In this document: positions 16,994 through 25,977 of the stretch, piece after piece
Layout: each line of letters opens with the position of its first letter
Numbering within the stretch: position 1 is the first letter of the stretch
From: Fibrobacter succinogenes
Lineage (GTDB): Bacteria > Fibrobacterota > Fibrobacteria > Fibrobacterales > Fibrobacteraceae
Assembly (NCBI GenBank): GCA_902771595.1
Contig: CACXXH010000009.1
Span: 1-57,238 of the forward strand
Length of the DNA: 57,238 nucleotides
Direction: 5' to 3'
Notes under the pieces: model-generated
Told to the model about the DNA's origin: nothing
The model's database searches: none
Seen by the model: the letters and a program-made list of their open reading frames with translations, nothing else
Program-made: the position numbers and the translations under genes

Positions 16994-17653
16994 ATGATGA
17001 AGAAGATCTTGATGGTGTCCATGCTCGCCGCAGCAGTCGCATTCGCTGCCCCGGCAAAGGGCGCCAAGGCCCCCAAGGCCAAGGCTGCTCCGGCAAAGAC
17101 TGTCGCCGCTCCGGAAGCTGCCCCTGCTGCTGAAGTTGCTGCACCGGCCGCCGAAGCCGCTCCTGCCGCTGAAGCTGCCGCACCGGCCGCCGAAGCTGCT
17201 CCTGCCGCTGAAACTGCTGCACCGGCCGCCGAAGCCGCCCCTGCCGCTGAAGCCGCTCCTGCTGCTGAAGCTGCCCCCGCTGCCGAAGCCGCTCCTGCCG
17301 CTGAAGCCACTGCCGAGGCTGCTCCTGCTGAAGCCGCCCCCGCCGCTGAAGCTGCTGCCGAAGCTGCTCCTGCCGCTGAAGCCGCTCCTGCCGAAGAAGC
17401 AAAGGCCGAAACTGAAGTTCTTGAAGCCAAGAAGGAAGAAGCCCCGGTCGACAGCGCCGCTCTCGCCAAGGCTGAAGCCGACAAGAAGGCCGCCGAAGCT
17501 GAAGCAAAGGCCAAGGCTGAAGAACAGCAGAAGAAGGAAGCCGCTTCCATGGGCTCTGCTAAGACCACCATCATGGAAAATCCGTGGGAATTCCTCGTGG
17601 TGTCTGCTCTGTTCGTCGCCTCTGTCCTCGTGATCATCTTCACCGGGGATTAA
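16994..17653 (+). CDS. Ala/Pro/Glu-repeat exported protein with C-terminal membrane anchor
   Basis: The 219-aa protein has a signal peptide (KILMVSMLAAAVAFA), a long low-complexity region (about 24-140) built from units of AAPAAEA type, a charged alanine-rich helix likely to form a coiled coil (AEADKKAAEAEAKAKAEEQ), and one hydrophobic segment near the C-terminus (EFLVVSALFVASVLVIIF). It would span the periplasm as an extended rod anchored at its end. Codons vary within the repeats, so the protein sequence and not just the DNA is maintained. Role unknown; a structural or cell-wall-spanning linker is an inference. Three tandem 98-bp repeats follow directly. Confidence 0.8.
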   Translation: MMKKILMVSMLAAAVAFAAPAKGAKAPKAKAAPAKTVAAPEAAPAAEVAAPAAEAAPAAEAAAPAAEAAPAAETAAPAAEAAPAAEAAPAAEAAPAAEAAPAAEATAEAAPAEAAPAAEAAAEAAPAAEAAPAEEAKAETEVLEAKKEEAPVDSAALAKAEADKKAAEAEAKAKAEEQQKKEAASMGSAKTTIMENPWEFLVVSALFVASVLVIIFTGD

Positions 17654-17655
17654 GA

Positions 17656-17947
17656 GACCGTTCGCGCCATGTTCTGGAGTTAAATTACTCCAGTAAGCGC
17701 TCTCTCTCACAACCACGCCTCGTTAATACGAGGCGTTTGTTGTTCACGGAAGCGACCGTTCGTGCCATGTTCTGAAATTAAATTACTCCGGTAAGCGCTC
17801 TCTCTCACTGCAAAGGCTCGTTTAGCACGAGCCTTTTCCGTTCACGGATGCGACCGTTCGCGCCATGTTCTGGAATTAAATTACTCCGGAATGCACTCTC
17901 TCACTGCAAAGGCTCGTTTGACACGAGCCTTCACAGTTCACGGAAGC
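17656..17947. repeat. Three tandem ~98-bp repeats, each with a terminator-like hairpin
   Basis: Units start at 17656, 17754 and 17852. Each reads GACCGTTCG, GCCATGTTCTG, TTAAATTACTCC, a GCGCTCTCTCTCAC-like block, a perfect 8-bp hairpin and then TTCACGGAAGC or similar. The hairpins are 17715-17722/17729-17736, 17813-17820/17828-17835 and 17909-17916/17924-17931. The stem sequence differs between unit 1 and units 2-3 while pairing is kept, which suggests selection on structure. The same element is at 1-130. With the next hairpin it fills the 388-base gap between the genes ending at 17653 and 18042. Confidence 0.85.
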
Positions 17948-17965
17948 GTCCATTTATCAGAAAAA

Positions 17966-17999
17966 AAACAACCTCCCGGAATAGTCCGGGAGGTTGTTT
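17966..17999 (-). terminator. Strong intrinsic terminator for the lipoprotein at 18042
   Basis: A perfect stem of about 15 bp (17966-17980 with 17985-17999, loop ATAG) is followed on the minus strand by a run of T. It closes the convergent intergenic region after the three repeats. Confidence 0.8.
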
Positions 18000-18041
18000 A
18001 TGTAAGAGTTGCGTTATTGGCTATCTTAAGCTAAACGCGGT

Positions 18042-19172
18042 TTAGTATGCCACGTAGCACAGCACCTGCATCGAAGCCTTTACAGATATCTTCGTTCCGG
18101 CTGCGGCACCATCCTTACACGCCTTGGGCGAAATATTTGCTGAATAGTCAATCGTATATTCTTCACCGTCGATTTCCAGAATGACGCCATTGCCTTGAGC
18201 ACTGCAAATCATCTGGCAGTTGACCGCATTGGATGGATACTGGGCCACCATCGTCTGCCCGGCAGTAAACGCCTTCTTTTCGTCAGCAACCGAGTGGGCG
18301 ATGACTACATCCACCTGGTTCGGGTCAATCACGGAGACCGGCTCGCAGGAATAATCCTGGATGGTCTTGTCCTTGTTCTCGACAGACACGGTCGCCGACA
18401 CGGTTTTCTTGTGCATTTCGCTTGTTGCGGCCATCGTCGCCGTAGTGCCGCTTCCCGAAACATCCGCGTCACTGGACTTCCAAGAATACCCCGTTATTTC
18501 AGACTCCGACTCAGCCTCCACTGTCCAAGAGATCGTCTCGCCGGCCGTGACAGAATTCTTTGCGGCCTTGCACGACTTTATGGTAATGGGAATTCCCTGA
18601 ACACGCAAGGGGTCGCAGGTGATTTTCGTACCATCCACGTCGAGCGTAGCCGTGTAAGTTCCCGATTCTGTATAATTTGTACTAACTGTATTGTAACCGT
18701 TCCCCTGCACCGTCTTATTCAGTTCAGGGAAAGTCCATACAAACGGAGCCATGATGGCGTCGAACACGTCGCCCGATTCGCGATAGAACGTCCAGGTAGC
18801 CATCGCACCTTTTTCGATAACAGCTTCCTTGGGACCACAAGAACCCTTCACAATTCCCTGAGGGTCGTTGAGAACTTCATCGGAAGAGGCCGTCGCTCCC
18901 TGGGACGAAGAAATCTTGGGCTGCTGCGCCTTGGAAGAAGACGAAGAGCCGTTAGACGCAGACTCAGATGAAGAAGACGTAGTAACCGGACCGCCTTCCG
19001 ATTCCGGTATGTCATCAGAACTCTCGGGTGTGGAATCAGAACTCGTCACCTCGTCGGGGCTGCTCACGTCGTCGCCGCCACATGCAGAAAGGCCGAACAA
19101 CGCCGCTCCTGAAACCACCAGCGCCGGCACTGAAATGTAAAAAAAACTTTTCGACAAAAATGGGGTTCTCAT
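18042..19172 (-). CDS. Serine-linker lipoprotein with PKD/Ig-like repeats
   Basis: The 376-aa protein has a signal ending in lipobox LSAC (Cys about 31), an acidic Asp/Ser linker and a Ser-rich stretch (to about 95). Three beta-sandwich units follow, with recurring elements: CGPKEAVIEKGAMATWTF, then KSCKAAKNSVTAGETISWTV, and a final one with a NAVNCQMIC pair. The pattern C-x-A/P...V-x-x-G-x-x-x-xW-T recurs and the units read like PKD/Ig folds. Likely a surface-exposed scaffold or binding protein. It is divergent from the GH9 genes with 126 bases between the starts, so shared control with fibre digestion is possible but unproven. Confidence 0.8.
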   Translation of the reverse strand: MRTPFLSKSFFYISVPALVVSGAALFGLSACGGDDVSSPDEVTSSDSTPESSDDIPESEGGPVTTSSSSESASNGSSSSSKAQQPKISSSQGATASSDEVLNDPQGIVKGSCGPKEAVIEKGAMATWTFYRESGDVFDAIMAPFVWTFPELNKTVQGNGYNTVSTNYTESGTYTATLDVDGTKITCDPLRVQGIPITIKSCKAAKNSVTAGETISWTVEAESESEITGYSWKSSDADVSGSGTTATMAATSEMHKKTVSATVSVENKDKTIQDYSCEPVSVIDPNQVDVVIAHSVADEKKAFTAGQTMVAQYPSNAVNCQMICSAQGNGVILEIDGEEYTIDYSANISPKACKDGAAAGTKISVKASMQVLCYVAY

Positions 19173-19298
19173 ATCACGAAATATACATAAATAAGCCCAA
19201 AAGTGGAGTTTTTTTTAATACGTTTTTTACGAGCTTTAAAAAAAAGTCTATTTTCTATTATATGGGATTGTTGTGCGCACATTTCTAAGGGAGGCATT

Positions 19299-22200
19299 AT
19301 GCCGGTTTTTTTGATACCAGTACTGATTCTGGTTTCGTTGTCGTTTGCTGCGGTTGACCAAGAGCAGCCGACTCCTTATGACCTAATTCGCCCTATTTGG
19401 CCCATGAAGTGGGACACTGCCGCTACCGATGACGGCGGTACTGTAGAAAGTTTCAGCAAATACGTTCCCAACAGGAAAAAACACAACACTGTTCCTCCCG
19501 TAGGTTCGGTTCCCCAAGATTTTGCGCCCAACGCATTCATTCCCGACACATTGAACCAGGCCTTCCGCGACGCACAGAACCTGCGTATCGGCCGTATCCG
19601 TATCAACCAGGCGGGATACCTGCCCGATGACCCGGAAATGCACTTCTACTATGTTTCCACAGGCAACTGTTCCGAAACCTATTCCATTGTCGACCTTGAG
19701 GGCAAAGAGGTCGCCACAGGAGGAAAATTCACATCGACTGGCCACAAGACGTCTGCACATTGGGAAATCAAGGCCGGAACCGACGCCGCGACCGCCAACC
19801 AGGGCCGCTACGAAACCACGGCCGACGCCCCCTCGGGAACCGTCTGTGAAGGCAAGCTGGTAGAACTGGCAGGGAACCTCGCCCTGGATACCCGCTACCG
19901 CGTCAAGGTACTCAAGCAGCTTTCCTCTACATTCATTATCAGCGAGCGCGTCTATTCCATGGTGCGCGACGCCCTGCTCAAGTTCTATGGGGTCAACCGC
20001 TCCGGAGACTCCGAATCCTGGTTCCATTTCAAGCCCACCCACGCCAAGGACGGTGCCGGCCCGGTGGTGAACGATATCGGCGGCAACGTGCCGGCAGGAC
20101 TTACCTTTAAAGAAGGCGACCTCCAAGGCGGTTGGTACGACTGCGGAGACCACTTGAAGGAATCCTACACGCAGGCCTACGCATTCATGGTACTCTCCGT
20201 GGTTGCCGGCGGAAACCCGGACCGCGACGACGACAATTACGCCTACAACCAAGGCGAGACGATTAATACCGATGGTATTCCCGACATTCTTCGCGAGGCA
20301 AAGCATGGAGCGGACTTCTTCCTGAGATCCTACCGTGCCGCAAAGGGCGTCATCGACAACATGGCGGTCTCCATAGGAAACTTCGGTGCCGACCACAGCT
20401 GGTGGGGCCGTCCGGAAAACCAGGACGCTCTCCCGGCCACGCTTGCCCGCAGAGGCGGCCCGCACGAACGTGACGTGCGCCTTGGCGAACTCAACGCAAA
20501 CGTCTCTAGCGAAATCGCCGCAGGCCTTGCCATCTTGGGCAGGGAATACGCTCCATACGACAAGGCATTCGCCGACTCCTGCAAGATGGTCGCCGTGCAG
20601 CTCTATGAATTCGCCAAGGACCTGGCGCTTGGCCGCAAGACCTACGCAAACAACAAGGAAAAGGGCACTTGGGGCACATCGGCCTACAGCGGCAGCAACA
20701 ACTACCTCGACGATATCAGCGTCGCGGCAATCGCGCTCCATTTCGGCACCTACCCCGATTCCGGCATGAAGTACCTGAACGACGCCGTCGAAGACAAGAC
20801 TATCGGCGTGGAACAGGAACCCGGCGTAGGGTTCTTCCGCGGAGGCTGGTTCGCCGGCAGCCGTGACGGCATGCGCAAGTCCAGCAACACGGACTGGGCA
20901 AACGTGCACACCTACGCCCTTTACGCCTTCTACAAACTCCTGCTCAAAGACGACGAAACGGCAGCAAGTTTCGGCATCAGCAAGGAAGACCGCCTTTGGT
21001 ACGCCGAAAACGTCGCCTTCATGCTGGCAAACAACGTCGCATCAAGAACCGGTGAAGGCTCGACCTCCATCACCATCCCGCACCCGAGCAACGGTTCCGC
21101 GACCGTGTCCGCAAGCGACCTGTGGTACCAGATGCGGTACCAGATGGCATGGATTTACAACCGCTACCAGGCGGGCAACATTTTCGACGTGTTCGCCTAT
21201 GCCGACGTGACCAAGGACCTGGAAGGCGTCAAGTTGCCGCAGAAGGGCGTGCAGAACTGGAACTCCGCCAAGATGAAGCAGCTGGGCATCAACCAGCTCA
21301 ACTACCTCTTCGGCGTAAACCCGTGGGATATTTCGTTCCTGATTGGCGTGGGCGACAAGAGCGACAACCACCCGCACCACCGCGGCGCCAACCCCGAAGG
21401 CAAGAACATGCCCGGCGCAAGCTACAGGTACACCCCGCCCACCGGAGCCATCTTCGGCGGCGTCCCGCCCGAGGGCAACAACGAATGGATTCCGAGCACG
21501 CTCAGCTGGGAAGACTACTTCAAGTCCGAAACCTGTATCGACGGTACGGCTATGTTCCTTGCGGCTGCGACTACGGCCATCAAGGAAGAAGACCGCAACC
21601 GCGCCCCCTCCGAAATCAAGGTGGAAATCCGCTACGTGGGCTTCGACTCGGCCATCGTGAAGGTTGCGCAGGACGTCCGCGGCCCGGCGATGATCCTCTA
21701 CAGCACCAACGAAACCGGCCCGTTCAACGTTCCGGTCAAGGACACCACCAACGGCGTGAGCCACGAGATTCACCTCACCGGACTCCAAAACGGAACGACC
21801 TACTATTTCAAGGTCATCGCCATCAATATCCGGAGCGAGGCCTACGCGACCAAGTGGCTTGTGGACAGCACCACTACCCCGTTCTCGTTCACTACGCTGG
21901 CAAGCCCGCCGGCACCGGCCGACATCCAGAACGTGAAGGTATGTAACCTGAGTTCCGACAGCGCCGAAATCATGTGGTACACACCCAACGGCCAGTACGA
22001 ATCCAAGGTGTACTGGGATACCGTGCTCACCACCTACGACAAGATGACCTGCCCTGTTTCGTCAAAGGGCAATTGCGACATCGACGGCAATGCCGACGTC
22101 GCGGGAATCCCGACAAGTTTCCACTACGTGAAGATTGGAAAGCTCAAGGAAAAGACTACCTACTACTATTGCGTCGAGAGCAACGGCGTACAGCGCTGCA

Positions 22201-25200
22201 CCGACGACAATGGAATGCCGCTCAAGTTTACCACACCCGTGACGCACTACGACTTTGACGTAAGCGTGTACCAGTACGAGTTCGGCGGGATGGACTTCTT
22301 GAACCTGAACCTCACCAACAACGAGGACCGCGCCTTTAACGACCTGACGCTGCGCTTCTACGTGACTGCTAAACCCGAAGATATCGAGGCCGTACCCGGC
22401 GTAAACAACCAGCCGGGAACCTGCCCCCTGTTGGTCGACGAAGATATTTGCCAGGCCTACGACGAAGCGGGCTTCAACAGGCCCTGCGTGAACCAGGCGG
22501 GCCAGAGCGTCGACGACTCCCTGCGCTACTACCTGAGACACGCCGTCCCCGTGAAGTTGGAAGACACCTACAACCCGGCGACAGGAGAATATGACTGGTA
22601 CATACCCATTCCTTTGGGCGGAACCACGATTAAATCGTCGTCGCGCATGCGTATCGACATCGGCTTCTCTAGCGGTATCTACCAGAACAACATGTGCGAA
22701 ACCTTGCGTACCCCGGCCAAGAAACGCCTTGTGACCGGAGGCTCGTCCAATGACTGGTCATGGGCGGCACACAAACGCGAGGATGACGGAGCTGACTACG
22801 ACGGCGTACCCGCTTGGGACAAGGACCAGGGCGACATCGAGCAGGCCCCGATCAACCCCTACATCGTTGTCTACCGCAAGGACGAGTTCATTTCCGGCTT
22901 CAGCCCCTCGTATAAGGAAATGACGACCAAGCGCGCCCATTACGACATGGTGGTGGCATACGACCCGCCGTTCAACGTATCGAACGGTTCCTACATTCAT
23001 ATTGATTCCGCGACCAGCACCATGCACCTCACGGGAACGGCCCTGATCTCGGAAAGCGGCTTCGTGACATCTATCTGGGTAAACGGCGTCGCCCTTACCA
23101 AAGAACAGCTGGCCAAGGCGGCAGTCTACAATGGCACTACAGGCAAGTACGACCTGAACATCCCGGCGAAGATGACCATCGGTACCAACAAGGTGGACGT
23201 GACCATATTCGCGGGCCCGAATCCCGAATGCGAGGAATGCCAGGAGAACGGCGGTTGCGCATTCGTGAACCGCACCTACTACGTGCAGTTCAGCAAGGGC
23301 GACCGCACCCAGGGCCAGCTCTTGCTGGTACAGAAGGACGGAAACTCGGTAACGAGCCCCGCCAAGATTGACGGTTCGCTGCAATTCCAAATCCAGTTGC
23401 GTGACAAGGACAGCAAGGACAACAATACAATGACCGTCAAGTTGTTCAATTCCCGCACAGGTGATTCGACCGACGTGACCCTGACCCGCACAAACGACGC
23501 CCTGGGTTACTTCGAGAGCGATTGGCTCACCGCGTCCACAAAGGAATCGGGACTTCCCAACGTGAACTTCCTCGGCGGCGACACGATTACGGTCAAGTAC
23601 CAAGACCCGCGTGACGAAGAAGAACGTGACTCGGTCTGGTTCTACTCGACTCCGACCAGACCTGACCCCAAAAAGGCCTTAATCTCAAGCAACGTTTGCT
23701 CCATCACGGGCGATGCCGTAAAAGACATGTCACTCAACATGGAATTTTCCGGCAGCATGTTCGACGGCGACAAGATTATCCTCGACAGCGTCGTAGTGAC
23801 CATCAACGCTACCGCGACCACCGATGAAACATCATTCACGCTGACGCCCTCCTCCAAGGTAACAGGCGCCACGGTGAACATCCCCTTTGCCGATTCCTTG
23901 GTCAATGTCGCCAACCCGAAGGGCTCCGTGACCGTCTACATGCGCGAGAACGGAAAGAACCAGACAGCGACTGTCGCCATCACCGATGCGATAAAACCGA
24001 AACTCGCGAACATTTCCATACTCGAAAACGAGAACCACGAAAACGAACGCGACACGCTCAAAATTACGTTCTCTGAACCAGTCAACCTGGCTTCCAAGAC
24101 GGAATGGCCTCTCTCCGTTTACGACGGAACGTCCGAAGTCGTGCAGGCCGGCATCCGCGTGATTTCGGCAACTACAAGCGACGAAGGCAAGAGCTGGATG
24201 TACGTCATTGAAGGTAATGCAGGCGGCAACCTGATTAAGCCCGGGTTCCGCGCACAGATAGCCGAGGGATTCAACGTAAGCGACATGTCAATGAACTCCC
24301 TTGCCACTTGCGCCCCGGTCAACGTGATGGAATCTACGCGTCCTGTCCCCGTGCACTACGCCACCATCACCGACATCGAAGGCGACGGCCAACCCGACGA
24401 AATCTACGTCGAGTTCGTCCGCCTGCTCAAGACGAAGAACATCCCCGACACAGTTGATGTATACTGGGGCAGCCCCGCAGTCTACACACCGTTCGTCATT
24501 CCGGCTGGCGGCTGGGACCTTGACACCATCTATGGCGAAAAGACAGCCATGGCCATCACAAAGATCGACTCCGTCAACGGAAGCTGGATCAAGGGTGCCG
24601 CAAAGACCATTTGTGCAGAATACAAGGACGACACCTCCTACGTGACAAAGAACGTCTACACCTACACGTATTTTGACGGCGATTCTACCATGCCCGTCAT
24701 AGACAGCACGCTGGCTCGGGTCGACACGACTTCTATAACGGTCACGCAGAAATGCGCCAGAAAAGAAAACGTGCAAGATTCTACATTCATACCCAAGATT
24801 GATACGGTGGGTTGGGACTCCGTGCAGACCGAACATAGCGCTATACGCATCAAGATTACGGGAGACCTTTACAAGAACGTGACCTACGGCGCTAACGGCG
24901 GCAACGGAGCGATTCTCCCCCGCAAAGGTTCCATCGAAAGCCTGCTAGATGCTACGCGAGCAACACTTATCGACAAGTGTCCGCCGATCATCGTGAAGGC
25001 GACCAAGTCCACCTCGGGCTCCCTGGGTCTCCTCGAGGCTACGATGTCTGAGCCGCTAGTCTCGATAAGCAACACAGCCCTCGAATACATCGAGCGCCGC
25101 CGCGGCTCGCAGGTCGGCGTGTACCTGAGGCCCAAGGCCACGACCACGAAGTACGAGGTCAGGGAGAACTACGCCTACGACGAAGACGCTGACGACGCCG

Positions 25201-25952
25201 TGCGTACCGGCGACTTCATCAGGCTCGTCCCGATTCCCACGCTCTCGCGCTACAAGGACAAGGCGGGCAACTTCCCGACCGAGCATAACCCGTGGGTGGC
25301 GGTCGGCGGCTCCTCCGCCGAGAAGACGAAGTTCAGGGTGACGCTCGCGCAAAGCGTGACGCAGCCGACGTCCGTCGATCACTACGTGGGCACGCAGGTG
25401 TCCGACAAGGAGGTGTTCCGCGCTACGGTAATCAACCAGGACGGCACCGAGACTCTGATGGGCCTCGAGGACGGCATCCTTACCACGACGGGCACCGTGC
25501 TTGACACCAACATCTACAAGCACGCGGGCCCGCAGTTCATCGTGGAAATAACGATGCCCTCTGCGCAGCAGACCGACGAATTCGGGAAGCCCCTGTTTGA
25601 TTTCGACATCAAGTTCTCGATGGGTGTCTACGACAACCTCGGTCAGTTCGTCGCCAAGCAGGACGTGAGCCTGAACATGAAGAAAATCGGCTACGACAAG
25701 ATTTCCGAAGACGGCGTGCTCCGCCTGAACATGGAATGGATGGCGAAGGACGGCTCTCCCAGGAGCCGCAAGGGCCGCAAGCTCGGCACGGGCGCCTACA
25801 TCGCGAAGTTCGACTTCGAGTCGAAGGCGACCTACGTGGCGGAGACCAGCACGGCCCAGGAAGACGGCCCCAAATACGAGAAGGGCGACATCATCAAGAC
25901 GACGGACAACACCACGAAGACATTCGGCTTCAAGCGCGCAAAAAGAAAATAA
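19299..25952 (+). CDS. Giant family 9 glycoside hydrolase with FN3, Ig-like and C-terminal sorting-like modules
   Basis: The 2217-aa secreted enzyme probably hydrolyses beta-1,4-glucan. The ATG at 19299 follows AAGGGAGG and begins a signal peptide (VFLIPVLILVSLSFA). Order: CelD-type N-terminal Ig domain (about 95-225, IRINQAGYLPDD), GH9 catalytic domain (about 230-770) with the Asp pair in GGWYDCGDH (D281, D284), DGIPDILREAKHGADFF, GVNPWDISFLIGVG with HPHHRGANP, and the probable catalytic Glu in SETCID (E744). Two FN3-like domains (about 770-985), a beta-sandwich shared with the next protein (NLTNNEDRAFNDLTLRFYV), several Ig-like units with SEPV motifs, and a C-terminal GRKLGTGAYIAKF motif with a basic tail (FKRAKRK) follow. 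The C-terminus resembles FlgD-Ig/type IX sorting domains; this is inference. Confidence 0.93.
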   Translation: MPVFLIPVLILVSLSFAAVDQEQPTPYDLIRPIWPMKWDTAATDDGGTVESFSKYVPNRKKHNTVPPVGSVPQDFAPNAFIPDTLNQAFRDAQNLRIGRIRINQAGYLPDDPEMHFYYVSTGNCSETYSIVDLEGKEVATGGKFTSTGHKTSAHWEIKAGTDAATANQGRYETTADAPSGTVCEGKLVELAGNLALDTRYRVKVLKQLSSTFIISERVYSMVRDALLKFYGVNRSGDSESWFHFKPTHAKDGAGPVVNDIGGNVPAGLTFKEGDLQGGWYDCGDHLKESYTQAYAFMVLSVVAGGNPDRDDDNYAYNQGETINTDGIPDILREAKHGADFFLRSYRAAKGVIDNMAVSIGNFGADHSWWGRPENQDALPATLARRGGPHERDVRLGELNANVSSEIAAGLAILGREYAPYDKAFADSCKMVAVQLYEFAKDLALGRKTYANNKEKGTWGTSAYSGSNNYLDDISVAAIALHFGTYPDSGMKYLNDAVEDKTIGVEQEPGVGFFRGGWFAGSRDGMRKSSNTDWANVHTYALYAFYKLLLKDDETAASFGISKEDRLWYAENVAFMLANNVASRTGEGSTSITIPHPSNGSATVSASDLWYQMRYQMAWIYNRYQAGNIFDVFAYADVTKDLEGVKLPQKGVQNWNSAKMKQLGINQLNYLFGVNPWDISFLIGVGDKSDNHPHHRGANPEGKNMPGASYRYTPPTGAIFGGVPPEGNNEWIPSTLSWEDYFKSETCIDGTAMFLAAATTAIKEEDRNRAPSEIKVEIRYVGFDSAIVKVAQDVRGPAMILYSTNETGPFNVPVKDTTNGVSHEIHLTGLQNGTTYYFKVIAINIRSEAYATKWLVDSTTTPFSFTTLASPPAPADIQNVKVCNLSSDSAEIMWYTPNGQYESKVYWDTVLTTYDKMTCPVSSKGNCDIDGNADVAGIPTSFHYVKIGKLKEKTTYYYCVESNGVQRCTDDNGMPLKFTTPVTHYDFDVSVYQYEFGGMDFLNLNLTNNEDRAFNDLTLRFYVTAKPEDIEAVPGVNNQPGTCPLLVDEDICQAYDEAGFNRPCVNQAGQSVDDSLRYYLRHAVPVKLEDTYNPATGEYDWYIPIPLGGTTIKSSSRMRIDIGFSSGIYQNNMCETLRTPAKKRLVTGGSSNDWSWAAHKREDDGADYDGVPAWDKDQGDIEQAPINPYIVVYRKDEFISGFSPSYKEMTTKRAHYDMVVAYDPPFNVSNGSYIHIDSATSTMHLTGTALISESGFVTSIWVNGVALTKEQLAKAAVYNGTTGKYDLNIPAKMTIGTNKVDVTIFAGPNPECEECQENGGCAFVNRTYYVQFSKGDRTQGQLLLVQKDGNSVTSPAKIDGSLQFQIQLRDKDSKDNNTMTVKLFNSRTGDSTDVTLTRTNDALGYFESDWLTASTKESGLPNVNFLGGDTITVKYQDPRDEEERDSVWFYSTPTRPDPKKALISSNVCSITGDAVKDMSLNMEFSGSMFDGDKIILDSVVVTINATATTDETSFTLTPSSKVTGATVNIPFADSLVNVANPKGSVTVYMRENGKNQTATVAITDAIKPKLANISILENENHENERDTLKITFSEPVNLASKTEWPLSVYDGTSEVVQAGIRVISATTSDEGKSWMYVIEGNAGGNLIKPGFRAQIAEGFNVSDMSMNSLATCAPVNVMESTRPVPVHYATITDIEGDGQPDEIYVEFVRLLKTKNIPDTVDVYWGSPAVYTPFVIPAGGWDLDTIYGEKTAMAITKIDSVNGSWIKGAAKTICAEYKDDTSYVTKNVYTYTYFDGDSTMPVIDSTLARVDTTSITVTQKCARKENVQDSTFIPKIDTVGWDSVQTEHSAIRIKITGDLYKNVTYGANGGNGAILPRKGSIESLLDATRATLIDKCPPIIVKATKSTSGSLGLLEATMSEPLVSISNTALEYIERRRGSQVGVYLRPKATTTKYEVRENYAYDEDADDAVRTGDFIRLVPIPTLSRYKDKAGNFPTEHNPWVAVGGSSAEKTKFRVTLAQSVTQPTSVDHYVGTQVSDKEVFRATVINQDGTETLMGLEDGILTTTGTVLDTNIYKHAGPQFIVEITMPSAQQTDEFGKPLFDFDIKFSMGVYDNLGQFVAKQDVSLNMKKIGYDKISEDGVLRLNMEWMAKDGSPRSRKGRKLGTGAYIAKFDFESKATYVAETSTAQEDGPKYEKGDIIKTTDNTTKTFGFKRAKRK

Positions 25953-25977
25953 TAGATAGATTGCATTGGAAAACAAC

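Noticed and set aside
16944..17716. Three long minus-strand ORFs rich in Ser/Gly/Arg/Gln opposite the Ala-rich gene
   Set aside because: They are produced by the repeat composition; only the plus frame has a signal peptide, a membrane segment and a ribosome site.
17656..17947. CRISPR array
   Set aside because: The units are ~98 bp and repeat along their full length, with no unique spacers between short repeats, and no cas genes are nearby.
19203..19298. N-terminal extension of the first GH9 enzyme
   Set aside because: Upstream in-frame codons lie in AT-rich leader; AAGGGAGG and the signal peptide both point to the ATG at 19299.
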